Below are positions 51,789 to 61,179 of a stretch of DNA of 64,000 nt, one piece after another (positions within the stretch are counted from its first letter, which is position 1; every line of letters starts with the position of its first letter). Source of the stretch: Levilactobacillus fuyuanensis (GTDB taxonomy: Bacteria > Bacillota > Bacilli > Lactobacillales > Lactobacillaceae); the NCBI RefSeq assembly GCF_003946395.1, contig NZ_RHNZ01000012.1, positions 27,782-91,781 on the forward strand, written 5' to 3'. The position numbers were made by a program, and so were the translations under genes. The notes beneath the pieces are model-generated. The model saw only the letters and a program-made list of their open reading frames with translations, was not told where the DNA came from and made no database searches.

Positions 51789-51944
51789 GCCGTTCACCTC
51801 CAGAAGTTTCCTTTAAAATCTAGTATACCATTTTTCCCGGTCACGCCAACATGTGAACGCTATCAGATTTTTTCTTACAGGATCAACTAGGAGGCTGTCA
51901 AAGACAGAAGGGGGGAAGTTGGCCTTCAGTTGAATCGGCCCAGC

Positions 51945-51979
51945 AAAAAAGGTGCTCAGCTCTCATGGCTGAACACCTT
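51945..51979 (-). terminator. Terminator of clpE
   Basis: AAGGTGCTCAGC (51949-51960) with GCTGAACACCTT (51968-51979), one mismatch, T run on the minus strand. Confidence 0.85.
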
Positions 51980-51992
51980 CAAAAGTTTATGA

Positions 51993-54230
51993 TTAATCGT
52001 TGCTTGAAGTGGTGTCACTAGCTGTGGCAGTCGTATCCGTGTCAGCAGCTAACGTGATCTTACCGTCCTCAATCTTGGCAACGAGGTTCTTAACGTCCCC
52101 GTGGTCCAGGTAGAAGTCGGCAATCCGGTCTTCAATCTCTTCTTGGATGACCCGCCGTAGTGGTCGAGCACCCATCGCAGGATTGTAGCCCTTCTTAACC
52201 AATTGTTCCTCGACCGGCGCGGTAACGTGAATGTGGAGGCCTTGGCCCGCCAACATTTGGTTAACGTCAACAATCATTAAGTCAACGATGTGCATCAAGT
52301 TTTCCATGCTCAGGGAGTTGAACTCAACGATGTCGTCGAACCGGTTTAAGAATTCTGGCTTGAAGTAGTTGGTCAGGTTCCCCAGAACAGAGTGGGTCGT
52401 TCCTTCAGCGGCAGCTCCGAAACCAACGTTGGCTTCAGCATCACCAGTACCGGCGTTACTGGTCATAATAATCAGTGTATCCTTGAAGGAAACTGTCCGG
52501 CCTTGAGAATCAGTCAACCGGCCGTCGTCCAGAATCTGTAAGAACATATTCAAGACGTCGGGGTGGGCCTTTTCAATTTCATCCAACAGGATCAACGTGT
52601 ATGGATGGCGGCGAACCTGTTCAGTCAATTGGCCAGCTTCTTCGTAGCCAACATAGCCAGGTGGTGACCCGATCAGCTTAGAAATGGAATGCGGCTCCAT
52701 GTACTCAGACATGTCGAAGCGAACCATGGCATCTTCGGAACCAAACAGTTCATTGGCCAATTGCTTGGCTAATTCCGTTTTCCCGACACCGGTAGGACCG
52801 ACGAAGAGGAAGGACCCAATTGGCCGACCAGTACCGTTCAAACCGATACGGTTCCGCCGGATAGCCCGGGCAACCTTGTCGACGGCTTCGTTCTGGCCGA
52901 TGACGTGCTTTTCAAGGTCAGCACCTAAACTCTTGAGTTGGTGTTGTTCCTTGGCTTGCAGTTCACCGACAGGAATACTGGTCTTTTCTTCCACGATATC
53001 CTGCATGTCCTTGACCGTGACCTCGGCAGAAGCATTTTGGTCGGCGTCCTTGGCAGTTTCCTTGGATTTCTCCAGCTTCGTGACTTGGTCGCGGTAGTAG
53101 GCAGCTTTTTCGTAGTCTTCCTGCTTCAAAGCAGCTTGCTTCTGGGTTTCAGCGGACTTGATCTTCTCATCGATGGCCTTAGGGTCGGCGATGTTGATGG
53201 TCAAATTCTTCCGTGAACCGGCCTCATCCAACAGGTCAATGGCCTTGTCGGGTAAGAAACGGTCTTGGATATAACGATCAGACAGACGAACGGCAGCCTC
53301 AATGGCGTCATCGTCGTAGTGAACGTGGTGGTAATCTTCGTATTTCTTCTGAATACCCTTTAAAATCTTAATGGCTTCGTCAGCACTTGGTTCATCAACC
53401 GTAACGGGTTGGAACCGCCGTGCTAAGGCTTGGTCCTTTTCAATATCACGGTATTCACTCAACGTGGTTGCACCGATCAATTGGAAGTCACCACGGGCGA
53501 GGGCTGGCTTCAAAACGTTACCAGCATCCATACCGCCTTCGGCATTCCCGGCACCCATAATTTCATGGATTTCATCAATAAATAGGATGATGTCGGGGTT
53601 AGCTTGAACCTCTTTCATTAACTGTTGCATGCGTTGTTCGAATTGGCCACGGATACCAGTTCCCTGGACCAAGGACACAACGTCTAAACGAATAATTTGC
53701 TTGTTGGCGAGCTTTTGAGGAACGTTGCCTTCGACAATGCGTTCCGCAAGGCCTTCAACGACCGCCGTCTTCCCAACACCGGCTTCTCCGATCAACACGG
53801 GGTTGTTCTTGGTCCGCCGATTCAGGATCTCGATGACTTGTGCCGTTTCTTTGTCCCGGCCAATAACGGGATCGACTTTACCATCCTTGGCCAACTGGGT
53901 GAGGTTCAATCCGTACTGACTGAGTAAGCCATTACCGGAACCGCCCTGGTTGCCAGAAGGTTGGGTTGGTCGACCTTGTCCGGAATCCTGTCGGAAATTA
54001 TTAGCTTGGTTATTGTCGCCGCCTTGCATAGCCCGGAAAATATCGTCCAGGTTATTAAAGCCGAATGGATCTTGTGCCATACGGCCACCTCCATTTCCAG
54101 AATCGTTTGATTGTTGCTGTTTCAGCAGCTGGTAACAATTTTGGCATAGGTCAACTTGTTGCCGCTGCCCGTTTACACTCATGTAAAGGTGAATTGTTGC
54201 TTCATTGCGGTGGCAATTTTGACATAGCAT
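51993..54230 (-). CDS. clpE: ATP-dependent Clp protease ATP-binding subunit ClpE
   Basis: HSP100/AAA+ unfoldase, partner of ClpP in degrading damaged proteins. 745 residues. N-terminal zinc finger Cys3, Cys6, Cys29, Cys32, which marks ClpE; a Gly/Asn/Gln-rich linker; first AAA+ with Walker [10 protein letters not shown] and [12 protein letters not shown]-type coiled segment ([20 protein letters not shown]); second AAA+ with [12 protein letters not shown] and [12 protein letters not shown]; acidic C-terminal tail. The ATG has AAAGGAG 8 bases upstream. CtsR heptamers overlap the start of the transcript and a CIRCE element lies upstream, so it is a class I/III heat-shock gene. Confidence 0.95.
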   Translation of the reverse strand: MLCQNCHRNEATIHLYMSVNGQRQQVDLCQNCYQLLKQQQSNDSGNGGGRMAQDPFGFNNLDDIFRAMQGGDNNQANNFRQDSGQGRPTQPSGNQGGSGNGLLSQYGLNLTQLAKDGKVDPVIGRDKETAQVIEILNRRTKNNPVLIGEAGVGKTAVVEGLAERIVEGNVPQKLANKQIIRLDVVSLVQGTGIRGQFEQRMQQLMKEVQANPDIILFIDEIHEIMGAGNAEGGMDAGNVLKPALARGDFQLIGATTLSEYRDIEKDQALARRFQPVTVDEPSADEAIKILKGIQKKYEDYHHVHYDDDAIEAAVRLSDRYIQDRFLPDKAIDLLDEAGSRKNLTINIADPKAIDEKIKSAETQKQAALKQEDYEKAAYYRDQVTKLEKSKETAKDADQNASAEVTVKDMQDIVEEKTSIPVGELQAKEQHQLKSLGADLEKHVIGQNEAVDKVARAIRRNRIGLNGTGRPIGSFLFVGPTGVGKTELAKQLANELFGSEDAMVRFDMSEYMEPHSISKLIGSPPGYVGYEEAGQLTEQVRRHPYTLILLDEIEKAHPDVLNMFLQILDDGRLTDSQGRTVSFKDTLIIMTSNAGTGDAEANVGFGAAAEGTTHSVLGNLTNYFKPEFLNRFDDIVEFNSLSMENLMHIVDLMIVDVNQMLAGQGLHIHVTAPVEEQLVKKGYNPAMGARPLRRVIQEEIEDRIADFYLDHGDVKNLVAKIEDGKITLAADTDTTATASDTTSSND

Positions 54231-54290
54231 CTTGTCGTCTCCTTTCTTGCCTGGAGTTCTCGTGGAACTTCCACGGGTCTTCGAAAAGCC

Positions 54291-54314
54291 TTTGACCTTT
54301 CTTGACCATTGACC
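54291..54314 (-). promoter_or_regulatory. CtsR operator of clpE
   Basis: On the minus strand GGTCAAG-AAA-GGTCAAA (54307-54291), exactly the CtsR heptamer-N3-heptamer form, plus a third GGTCAAT at 54314-54308. They lie between the -10 box (54317-54322) and the start codon, covering the transcription start. Confidence 0.88.
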
Positions 54315-54316
54315 AC

Positions 54317-54344
54317 ATTATACCGCGTTCATCTGGTCGTGCAA
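54317..54344 (-). promoter_or_regulatory. Proximal promoter of clpE
   Basis: Minus strand -35 TTGCAC (54344-54339), 16-base spacer, -10 TATAAT (54322-54317). Confidence 0.68.
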
Positions 54345-54405
54345 GTATTTTGTTTGCGCGATAAATGCGCGGTATTACGGGGAATTTCTAACGAACGCCT
54401 TCATT

Positions 54406-54432
54406 TTAGCACTCTCGTCAATAGAATGCTAA
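54406..54432. promoter_or_regulatory. CIRCE element (HrcA operator) upstream of clpE
   Basis: TTAGCACTC (54406-54414), nine bases, GAATGCTAA (54424-54432): the CIRCE consensus TTAGCACTC-N9-GAGTGCTAA with one mismatch. It overlaps a second possible minus-strand promoter (TTGAAA, 17 bases, TATTGA) about 100 bases upstream of the CtsR-controlled one. Confidence 0.85.
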
Positions 54433-54534
54433 AATGAACATTTCAAAATTGAAAAATTTTTGGAAAAACTTTGACCGACACGTGTTTGGCCCGTAAGATA
54501 GGGGAGAACACAATCGAAGGGATACTGTGGGCGT

Positions 54535-54542
54535 GATATAAT
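54535..54542 (+). promoter_or_regulatory. Extended -10 box on the plus strand
   Basis: TGATATAAT-type extended -10 ending at 54542. It would start a transcript toward the 66-residue gene with a leader of about 390 bases that includes repeat B4. Confidence 0.4.
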
Positions 54543-54709
54543 AATTGTCTGAGATCAGTGGTAAGGCTTGTGAAGGGATATTCTTCAGTAAAAAAGATGG
54601 GGACATTGTGATAACGTATCTAAAGCGGAGTAAGACTTATGCAATTGTCAGGGTAATGGCGAGTTCTTGGCTCGCCAACCAGTGAGTTACTTAGTGGTTA
54701 AAAGTTATC

Positions 54710-54895
54710 TTAGCCGGAGGAGGCCAGGGATGTAGCTAGCCGTGGTGGTGTTAACTGGCGTTTTTTGGCCAGTTTACAGCACGGGCAAGCTTGAAGACAC
54801 AGGGGCTTCGTGGCTTCAAGTTGAGTCGGAAGCCCGTTTCTCAGGCTGGAGCGTCCCCACAGCAAGCGAAATCCCTGGCAGCCGCAGGCGACAAA
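54710..54895 (+). repeat. Family B cloverleaf repeat, copy B4
   Basis: Outer stem GCCAGGGAT (54723-54731) with ATCCCTGGC (54871-54879). Inner hairpins: AACTGGC (54753-54759) with GCCAGTT (54768-54774); CTTGAAG (54790-54796) with CTTCAAG (54814-54820); AGCC (54831-54834) with GGCT (54844-54847). Junction motifs TAGCCGTGG (about 54737) and GTCCCCACAGC (about 54852). It lies just upstream of the 66-residue gene. Confidence 0.78.
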
Positions 54896-54933
54896 TTTTC
54901 ACCAGACAGAAAAGAGCGAGGGAGGGAAAAAGA

Positions 54934-55134
54934 GTGGCACGAGACTTTACGGATCTAATGAACCAATTAAAAGATAAAAAAATTGAGCAGTTCGAAGTAA
55001 CCCCCGAAGACTTCCCAGCATTTCAGAAAGCATTTATGGCTTATGAAACGCGGAAACGGGTGGTGGGCCAGGCCGAAAAGAACGGAAAACTCATTTATCA
55101 CTACGATCATGACGCCGGAAATGACGGCGAATAA
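54934..55134 (+). CDS. Small conserved protein upstream of ptsH
   Basis: 66 residues (MARDFTDLMNQLKDKKIEQF...), soluble and acidic, with a central EDFPAFQKAFMAYETRKRVVG segment. It resembles small hypothetical proteins of lactobacilli; no function is known. GTG start with GGAGGG 7 bases upstream; the frame is open further upstream but that part is the repeat B4 and is not coding. It ends 167 bases before ptsH. Confidence 0.7.
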   Translation: MARDFTDLMNQLKDKKIEQFEVTPEDFPAFQKAFMAYETRKRVVGQAEKNGKLIYHYDHDAGNDGE

Positions 55135-55166
55135 CGATTTTTTGATGAAAGCGGTTCATGTATAAC

Positions 55167-55195
55167 TTGTAATTTGTGGCTTACATTGATATTCT
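55167..55195 (+). promoter_or_regulatory. Promoter of ptsHI
   Basis: TTGTAA (55167-55172), 17-base spacer, TATTCT (55190-55195). Confidence 0.5.
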
Positions 55196-55301
55196 TAGTA
55201 GGTAGGCATGACTCGTTGAATGGTTGTTTGGCCAATGCGCAAGGTCAAGGCGAGTTGCGTCGGTAAGTAGTCAACCTAAGCTTAAAGGAGATCGATCAAT
55301 T

Positions 55302-55568
55302 ATGGAAAAACGCGAATTTCATGTAACAGCAGAAACTGGTATCCATGCACGTCCAGCTACTTTATTGGTACAATCAGCAAGTAAGTTCAGCTCTGAAGTT
55401 AGCTTACAATACCAAGACAAGTCCGTTAACTTGAAGTCTATCATGGGTGTTATGTCTTTAGGTGTCGGCCAAAACGCTGACATCACCATCACGACTGACG
55501 GTGAAGACGAAGCAGATGCAATGACTGCTATTGCTGAAACCATGACTAAAGAGGGTTTGTCTGACTAA
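55302..55568 (+). CDS. ptsH: Phosphocarrier protein HPr
   Basis: Small cytosolic carrier of the sugar phosphotransferase system, 88 residues. The phosphorylation site is His15 in TGIHARPAT, and the regulatory Ser46 in LKSIMGVMS is the HPr kinase target that drives CcpA-mediated repression. ATG start after AAAGGAG. Its stop overlaps the ptsI start (TAATG), giving translational coupling. Confidence 0.97.
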   Translation: MEKREFHVTAETGIHARPATLLVQSASKFSSEVSLQYQDKSVNLKSIMGVMSLGVGQNADITITTDGEDEADAMTAIAETMTKEGLSD

Positions 55569-57298
55569 TGAAGACGATGCTCAAGGGGATTGCTGCCAGT
55601 GATGGGGTGGCTTGTGGTCGGGTCTACCGACTAGACGAGCCAGACCTTCACGTTTCTCAGCAGACAGTCACTGATCTTGATTACGAATTAAATCGATTCC
55701 ATCAGGCCCTTGAAGCAACCGTTTCAGAGATTGAGACGATAAAAACTCGTGTAAATAAAAACCTGGGTGCTGACCGTGCCCAGGTTTTTATTGCGCAATT
55801 GGCGATGTTAAAGGACCAGGACCTGATGGGACACGTCGAACAAAATATCAGAGAAAAGCAGGTCAATGCTGAATTTGCAGTCGCACTGGTGACGACAACG
55901 GTAGAGGAAGAACTTACTGAACTCGTTGACAATCCTTACCTGCAGGATAGATTGACCAACTGGCAAACGGTGGCAAAACGTCTGACGGCGCATCTGTTAG
56001 GCGTGACCTTGCCGGATTTGGCATTGGTCAACGATCCTGTCATCGTAGTCACTCACGACCTGATTGCCAGTGAGGCGATTGCGGTCAATCCACAGCAGGT
56101 TCTGGGTTTCGTGACCGATGTCGGTGGTCGGACGTCGCACTCTTCAATTCTAGCACGTTCGTTGAATTTGCCAGCGGTGGTAGGAACTCAGACGGCGACG
56201 CAAACGCTAAACAATGGTGAACTGGTCGTGGTTAACGGAACGCAAGGCAACGTCATGGTCGGACCAACGGCAGATGAGATTGCAGTTGCTCGTCGAACGA
56301 TGGTACAACGTGTGAAGAACCAACAGCGGCTAGATAAATTGGCACATCACGAGACGGTTTCCAAGGATGGCGTGGGTGTGACTTTGGCTGCTAATATGGG
56401 GACCGCAGCTGACCTGGCGCGGGTGACAGCCAGTGGTGCCGAAGGTGTTGGCCTATTCCGAACAGAATTTTTATACCTGGACGCCCAACACCTGCCAACA
56501 GAAGACGAACAGTTCGCCATCTATCGTCAGGTATTGGAGACGATGGCCCCGCGGTCGGTGGTAATTCGTACGTTGGATGTCGGTGGGGATAAGGAACTCC
56601 CTTACCGGCCATCACAGAATGAAGCCAATCCCTTTATGGGGGCACGTGCTATCCGGCAAAGCCTCGCTCATCAGCAGGTCTTTCGAAGCCAGCTACGGGC
56701 ATTGATTCGGGCGTCGGCGTTTGGGCATCTGAGCCTGATGTTTCCAATGATTGCGACGTTGGATGAACTACGACAGGCTAAGGCGATTTATGACGATGAG
56801 CGCTCCAAGCTAACGGCGAAGCGGGTGCCCATGGGAAAGATCGCCGTGGGAATGATGGTCGAAGTGCCTGCAGCGGCATTGCTGGCTGACCGGTTCGCCA
56901 ATGAGGTGGACTTCATGAGCATTGGAACCAACGACCTGATCGGATATACCCTGGCGGCCGACCGGACCAATCAGAACGTGGCTTACCTGTATCAGCCGTA
57001 TCATCCGGCGATTCTGCGCTTGATCGATAATGTCATTTCGGCGGGGCATGCGGCGGGGATTCCCGTTGCCATGTGTGGCGAAATGGCAGGTGATCCGATC
57101 GCACTTCCACTCTTGCTGGGGATGGGCCTCGACGAGTTCTCGATGGCACCAAGCGCAATTACCAAGACACGTCAGGTGATCGGCCAGCTTGACGCCCACG
57201 AATTGGCGGCGCTGGCTGAGACGACGGTTAATTCCGCCAGCACCAGCCAGGAGGTCGTGACCATGGTTCAGGCGGCGGTTCCTGGTGTTTTGAAATAA
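55568..57298 (+). CDS. ptsI: PTS enzyme I
   Basis: Phosphoenolpyruvate-protein phosphotransferase, the first PTS enzyme; it takes phosphate from PEP and passes it to HPr. 576 residues, normal. His191 in GGRTSHSSILARS is the phosphorylated residue. The PEP-binding domain has GVGLFRTEFLYLD, RTLDVGGDKELPY and the active-site Cys region VAMCGEMAGD. The ATG overlaps the ptsH stop codon by one base. Terminator at 57313-57347. Confidence 0.97.
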   Translation: MKTMLKGIAASDGVACGRVYRLDEPDLHVSQQTVTDLDYELNRFHQALEATVSEIETIKTRVNKNLGADRAQVFIAQLAMLKDQDLMGHVEQNIREKQVNAEFAVALVTTTVEEELTELVDNPYLQDRLTNWQTVAKRLTAHLLGVTLPDLALVNDPVIVVTHDLIASEAIAVNPQQVLGFVTDVGGRTSHSSILARSLNLPAVVGTQTATQTLNNGELVVVNGTQGNVMVGPTADEIAVARRTMVQRVKNQQRLDKLAHHETVSKDGVGVTLAANMGTAADLARVTASGAEGVGLFRTEFLYLDAQHLPTEDEQFAIYRQVLETMAPRSVVIRTLDVGGDKELPYRPSQNEANPFMGARAIRQSLAHQQVFRSQLRALIRASAFGHLSLMFPMIATLDELRQAKAIYDDERSKLTAKRVPMGKIAVGMMVEVPAAALLADRFANEVDFMSIGTNDLIGYTLAADRTNQNVAYLYQPYHPAILRLIDNVISAGHAAGIPVAMCGEMAGDPIALPLLLGMGLDEFSMAPSAITKTRQVIGQLDAHELAALAETTVNSASTSQEVVTMVQAAVPGVLK

Positions 57299-57312
57299 AT
57301 GATAGTTGAATG

Positions 57313-57347
57313 AAGGACATTCCGGTTTAGCAGGAGTGTCCTTTTTA
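57313..57347 (+). terminator. Terminator of ptsHI
   Basis: AAGGACATTCC (57313-57323) with GGAGTGTCCTT (57333-57343), one mismatch, then a T run. Confidence 0.85.
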
Positions 57348-57515
57348 CTAGCGTTTAAACCAGGCCCAGCCTGTGGGTAAGTAACATGGTAAGGGACAGT
57401 CATCGAAAGCGCGTTTCGAGATTGAGTGCCAGCCGGAAACGTTTAGCGGGTGTTTGAAATACAAGTGTGTAAGAATGGCCAAATGATGAGATTTTCTTGC
57501 GATGGCTGCTGAGGT

Positions 57516-57544
57516 TTGCAATCCCCTAGTCAAACCCATATAAT
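57516..57544 (+). promoter_or_regulatory. Promoter of the glycolipid glycosyltransferase operon
   Basis: TTGCAA (57516-57521), 17-base spacer, TATAAT (57539-57544). Confidence 0.78.
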
Positions 57545-57611
57545 TGTGATGATTGTACAAAGCGAAGCTCTAAATATTTTTAGCCAAACACAGACGCAAG
57601 GGGGATTGGCG

Positions 57612-58790
57612 ATGAACATTGGCTTATTTACAGATACCTATTTCCCTCAAGTAAGTGGGGTCGCGACGTCGATTAAGACGCTGCGAGATCAACTGGAAAA
57701 GCAGGGGCACCAGGTCTATATCTTTACCACGACCGATCCAAACGTGGAACGCAACGTTTACGAGCGGAATGTCTTTCGCTTTTCAAGCATTCCATTCGTC
57801 TCGTTCACGGAACGCCGGATTGCAGTGCGGGGACTTTTTCAAGCTTATCAAATTGCGAAGGAATTGAATTTGGATATTGTCCACACTCAGACGGAGTTCT
57901 CGATGGGGTGGATCGGGAAGTTTGTGGCACGGAACCTGGAGATTCCCTGCCTACATACCTACCACACCATGTACGAGGATTACTTGCATTACGTAGCCAA
58001 TGGGAAGATTTTAAAGCCCGTGCACGTCAAGCAGGCGACCCTGGCCTTTTGCTACCACCTGACTGGGGTAGTAGCGCCGAGTGACCGGGTGTTAACGACC
58101 TTAACTGATTACGGGGTCAAGACACCAATTCGGGTGATTCCAACTGGGGTCAACTTACATCAATACGAGCAGCCCGATACGGCCAATCTGCGACGTAAAT
58201 TGGGCTATCAACCAGATACGCCGGTGATTCTGTCGTTGAGTCGGTTGGCTTACGAGAAGAACATTAAGGAAAGTATTGCGGCTATGCCACGGATTTTGGC
58301 AGAAGTGCCCAATGCCCAGCTTCTAATCGTCGGGGATGGCCCGGCTAAGGAAGATCTCGAACAACAGGTGAAGGATGCCGGACTGACGGATCATATTTCT
58401 TTTACCGGTCAGGTGAATAATAACGATGTTTTCCGTTACTATCACATGGCTAATGTCTTCCTATCGTCTTCTGATTCAGAGTCGCAAGGGCTGACTTACA
58501 TTGAGGCCATGGCTGCTGGAACGAAGATCGTGGTTATGACGAGTCCGTATACCGATGAATTGCTGTCGCAGCGGACGCTTGGGGTGACCTTCAAGACTGA
58601 AGACGAGATGGTAACGAACGTCGTGGATTATCTGAAGCACGGGGATGAGGAACAGGATTCAGATCTGCTGGCGCGTAAATTAGCGGAGATCTCTGCGGAT
58701 ACCTTTGGCCAACGGGTCATTGAGTTCTACCAGGATGCTCAGGCGAGTTACGAAGCGACGCACGAAGATACCCCGGACTTTAGTGACTAG
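57612..58790 (+). CDS. GT4 glycosyltransferase, probable diacylglycerol glucosyltransferase
   Basis: Membrane-associated GT-B enzyme of 392 residues, probably making the glucosyl-diacylglycerol anchor of LTA (LafA / Spr0981 type). N-terminal MNIGLFTDTYFPQVSGVATSI is typical of this class; the C-terminal donor domain has SLSRLAYEKN, IVGDGPAKEDL and the EX7E motif in SDSESQGLTYIEAMAAG. ATG 57612 is preferred (AGGGGG 7 bases upstream). It is followed by a second GT4 gene and a flippase-like gene in one operon, with a good promoter upstream. Confidence 0.85.
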   Translation: MNIGLFTDTYFPQVSGVATSIKTLRDQLEKQGHQVYIFTTTDPNVERNVYERNVFRFSSIPFVSFTERRIAVRGLFQAYQIAKELNLDIVHTQTEFSMGWIGKFVARNLEIPCLHTYHTMYEDYLHYVANGKILKPVHVKQATLAFCYHLTGVVAPSDRVLTTLTDYGVKTPIRVIPTGVNLHQYEQPDTANLRRKLGYQPDTPVILSLSRLAYEKNIKESIAAMPRILAEVPNAQLLIVGDGPAKEDLEQQVKDAGLTDHISFTGQVNNNDVFRYYHMANVFLSSSDSESQGLTYIEAMAAGTKIVVMTSPYTDELLSQRTLGVTFKTEDEMVTNVVDYLKHGDEEQDSDLLARKLAEISADTFGQRVIEFYQDAQASYEATHEDTPDFSD

Positions 58791-58802
58791 AGGAGCAATT
58801 GA

Positions 58803-59825
58803 ATGCTAAAAATTAACATGTTCTCCAAGGCTGATTCCGTTAAGGGACAGGGCGTGGGGAGTGCTTATAATGAACTGATGAATCTACTGGCGACACGACT
58901 CAAAGATGATTTTGCTGTGACGGTCAACAAGTATGGACGGGTCGATGTGACCCATTACCATACGATTAATCCGACCTACTATCTGTCGACTTTCTTACCA
59001 GGGCGCGGTCGGAAGATTGGTTATGTTCATTTTTTGCCGGAAACGTTAGAGGGAAGTCTGAAGATTCCCCAACCGTTTCGGTCAATCTTTTATAAATACG
59101 TGATTGCCTTTTACCGCCGGATGGACCACATTGTTGTGGTCAATCCGACCTTTATTCCTAAGCTGGTAGCGTACGGAATTCCGGCTGAACGGGTGACGTA
59201 CATCCCCAACTTTGTGAGTCGGAAGGAGTTCTACCCGGTCGATACCGATCGGAAGACCGCCTTGCGAGCACAGTACCAGTATGATGCGAAGCGTTTCACG
59301 GTGCTGGGTATCGGTCAGATTCAGGAACGCAAGGGTCTATTTGACTTTATTAAGCTTGCTCGGCATAATCCGGAGATCCAGTTCATCTGGGCTGGTGGCT
59401 TTTCCTTCGGCCGGATGACGGATGGCTATGCTGAACTGAAGAAGGTTGTCGATGATCCGCCGGCTAACCTGAGTTTTCCAGGTATCGTGGATCGGGATAA
59501 ATTAGTGGATTACTATAATCTAGCCGATTTATTCCTATTACCGTCCTTCAATGAGCTCTTCCCAATGTCGGTTCTGGAGGCCTTTAGCACGGGAACACCA
59601 GTCCTCTTACGGGATCTGGACCTGTACCAAGCCATTATTGCAGGGGACTACCAACCGGCTAAGGATTATGATGAAATGAATGCACAGCTTCAGCGTCTGC
59701 CACATGATCCAGCTGCACTGGCATATTGGCACCAGCAGAGTCTCGCTGCCGCCGACCGTTACTCTGAGGAACACCTCACCGAAATCTGGCGGAAGTTCTA
59801 CACGCAGCAAGCAAAAGAGGGGTAA
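58803..59825 (+). CDS. GT4 glycosyltransferase, probable second glycolipid sugar transferase
   Basis: 340 residues, GT-B. Resembles the CpoA/LafB/BgsA-type enzymes that add the second sugar to monoglucosyl-diacylglycerol. Donor-domain elements: VVVNPTF, YIPNFVSRKEF, LGIGQIQERKG, and the EX7E motif in SFNELFPMSVLEAFS. ATG after GGAG, 12 bases behind the previous gene. Sugar specificity (glucose or galactose) is not readable. Confidence 0.83.
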   Translation: MLKINMFSKADSVKGQGVGSAYNELMNLLATRLKDDFAVTVNKYGRVDVTHYHTINPTYYLSTFLPGRGRKIGYVHFLPETLEGSLKIPQPFRSIFYKYVIAFYRRMDHIVVVNPTFIPKLVAYGIPAERVTYIPNFVSRKEFYPVDTDRKTALRAQYQYDAKRFTVLGIGQIQERKGLFDFIKLARHNPEIQFIWAGGFSFGRMTDGYAELKKVVDDPPANLSFPGIVDRDKLVDYYNLADLFLLPSFNELFPMSVLEAFSTGTPVLLRDLDLYQAIIAGDYQPAKDYDEMNAQLQRLPHDPAALAYWHQQSLAAADRYSEEHLTEIWRKFYTQQAKEG

Positions 59826-59830
59826 ACTGT

Positions 59831-60856
59831 ATGTCACGACGAAACAAATGGGTATTAGCGTTAATGTTACTCTTGGGGATTGCCATTTTTGCGTATTCAC
59901 TCCGTGACATTAAGTTTTCTGTATTAGTCAATGATTTTGTTCACATTAACTTTTGGTGGTTTGGGGTCGCCATTCTTTGCATGCTCCTGTACATGGGCTT
60001 GGAGTCGTGGATCGTGAAGGTCTTTATTTCCGATCGGATCGAGGGCTTCACATTCAAGGACGCTGTCCGGATTCCACTGGTGGAGCAATTGTTTAATGGT
60101 ATTACGCCGTTTTCTTCTGGTGGACAACCAGCGCAACTTTTTGCGTTGATGCAGACCGGGGTCGATGCCGGCAAGGCCAGCTCAGTCTTGTTGATGAAGT
60201 TCGTGGTCTACCAATCGATGATCGTCATTAATTTTATTATTGCGTTAGTCATTGGCTTTCAACAGATTCAGGATAAATTGCATGCGTTGTCGTGGCTGGT
60301 TGTCTTTGGGTTCACGATTCATTTGGCGGTTATTGTGGGTCTACTGATGATTATGTTCTGGTATTCATTTACGAAGAAGATGGTGGGGGTCGTTTTATAT
60401 CCCTTCCATTGGTTTATGAAGGCAGAACGGTTCCATCGAATTGAAGACAACTTGAATAGTAAGATTGATTCCTTCTATGCGGAGAGTGTCCGGATCAGTG
60501 GAAAGGGCAAGCTGATGCTACGGGTATTTGTGATTACCTTTTTCCAGCTGGCTTTTTACTATCTGATTCCGTACTTTATCATGCTTTCACTAGGATATAC
60601 CTCGGCTAACATTGTCATGGTCACGAGTTTCCATATTCTCATTGTGATGGTCATCTCCCTGTTTCCTATTCCAGGGGGCTCAGGTGGGGCCGAATATAGC
60701 TTTGAAATGATCTTTAGGAGTTATATCACCTCAAATAGTAAACTGGTCTTAGCAATGATTTTATGGCGCTTATTGACCTACTACTTCGGGATGCTTGCCG
60801 GTCTGGTGGCGATGGTCATCCGGCCAGACAAGGTCGTTGAAGAGTCAGATTTATGA
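59831..60856 (+). CDS. UPF0104 / lysylphosphatidylglycerol synthase-like transmembrane protein
   Basis: Integral membrane protein of 341 residues with about eight membrane segments, of the family that includes the flippase part of MprF. PFSSGGQPAQLFALMQ and PGGSGGAEYSFEMIF are the family motifs. The MprF catalytic domain is absent. Placed behind two glycolipid glycosyltransferase genes (5-base gap), it could flip glycolipids across the membrane; this is inference. ATG start with AGAGGGG upstream. Confidence 0.82.
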   Translation: MSRRNKWVLALMLLLGIAIFAYSLRDIKFSVLVNDFVHINFWWFGVAILCMLLYMGLESWIVKVFISDRIEGFTFKDAVRIPLVEQLFNGITPFSSGGQPAQLFALMQTGVDAGKASSVLLMKFVVYQSMIVINFIIALVIGFQQIQDKLHALSWLVVFGFTIHLAVIVGLLMIMFWYSFTKKMVGVVLYPFHWFMKAERFHRIEDNLNSKIDSFYAESVRISGKGKLMLRVFVITFFQLAFYYLIPYFIMLSLGYTSANIVMVTSFHILIVMVISLFPIPGGSGGAEYSFEMIFRSYITSNSKLVLAMILWRLLTYYFGMLAGLVAMVIRPDKVVEESDL

Positions 60857-60942
60857 TTTCCATGAGTTTTTCTGCATTAGGGCGTGTCATCAGGCCGTAA
60901 GTTTGGTAAAATCATTATGGAAAGCTAGAAAGGGGACCAACC

Positions 60943-61179
60943 ATGGAAGAATCTCAATTGATTGGCATTATCAATCGCTTAAAGGCGATGCAAGAGGATG
61001 CCACCGACGAGCCACAACCCCGTCGTTTTGAAAAAGAAGGCGTTGAGCAAGCCACGGTCGTATTTAACCAGGCAACGCACACGTATACTTTAACTGAACA
61101 CAATCCGGAAACAACTTTTGAGTTTGATAACATCGATTTAGTTGCTATTGAGCTGTTTGATTTATTGACGGATAACTAA
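60943..61179 (+). CDS. ykuJ: YkuJ family protein (DUF1797)
   Basis: 78 residues, acidic, of the YkuJ family, found widely in Firmicutes without a known function. VVFNQATHTYTLTEHNPETTFEFDNIDLVAIELFDLL is typical, split here by the usual DN turn. ATG with AAAGGGG 8 bases upstream. The terminator overlaps its stop codon. Confidence 0.85.
   Translation: MEESQLIGIINRLKAMQEDATDEPQPRRFEKEGVEQATVVFNQATHTYTLTEHNPETTFEFDNIDLVAIELFDLLTDN

Noticed and set aside
54742..54933. Upstream extension of the 66-residue gene
   Set aside because: The extra codons coincide with the cloverleaf repeat B4, and the Shine-Dalgarno sequence is placed for the GTG at 54934.
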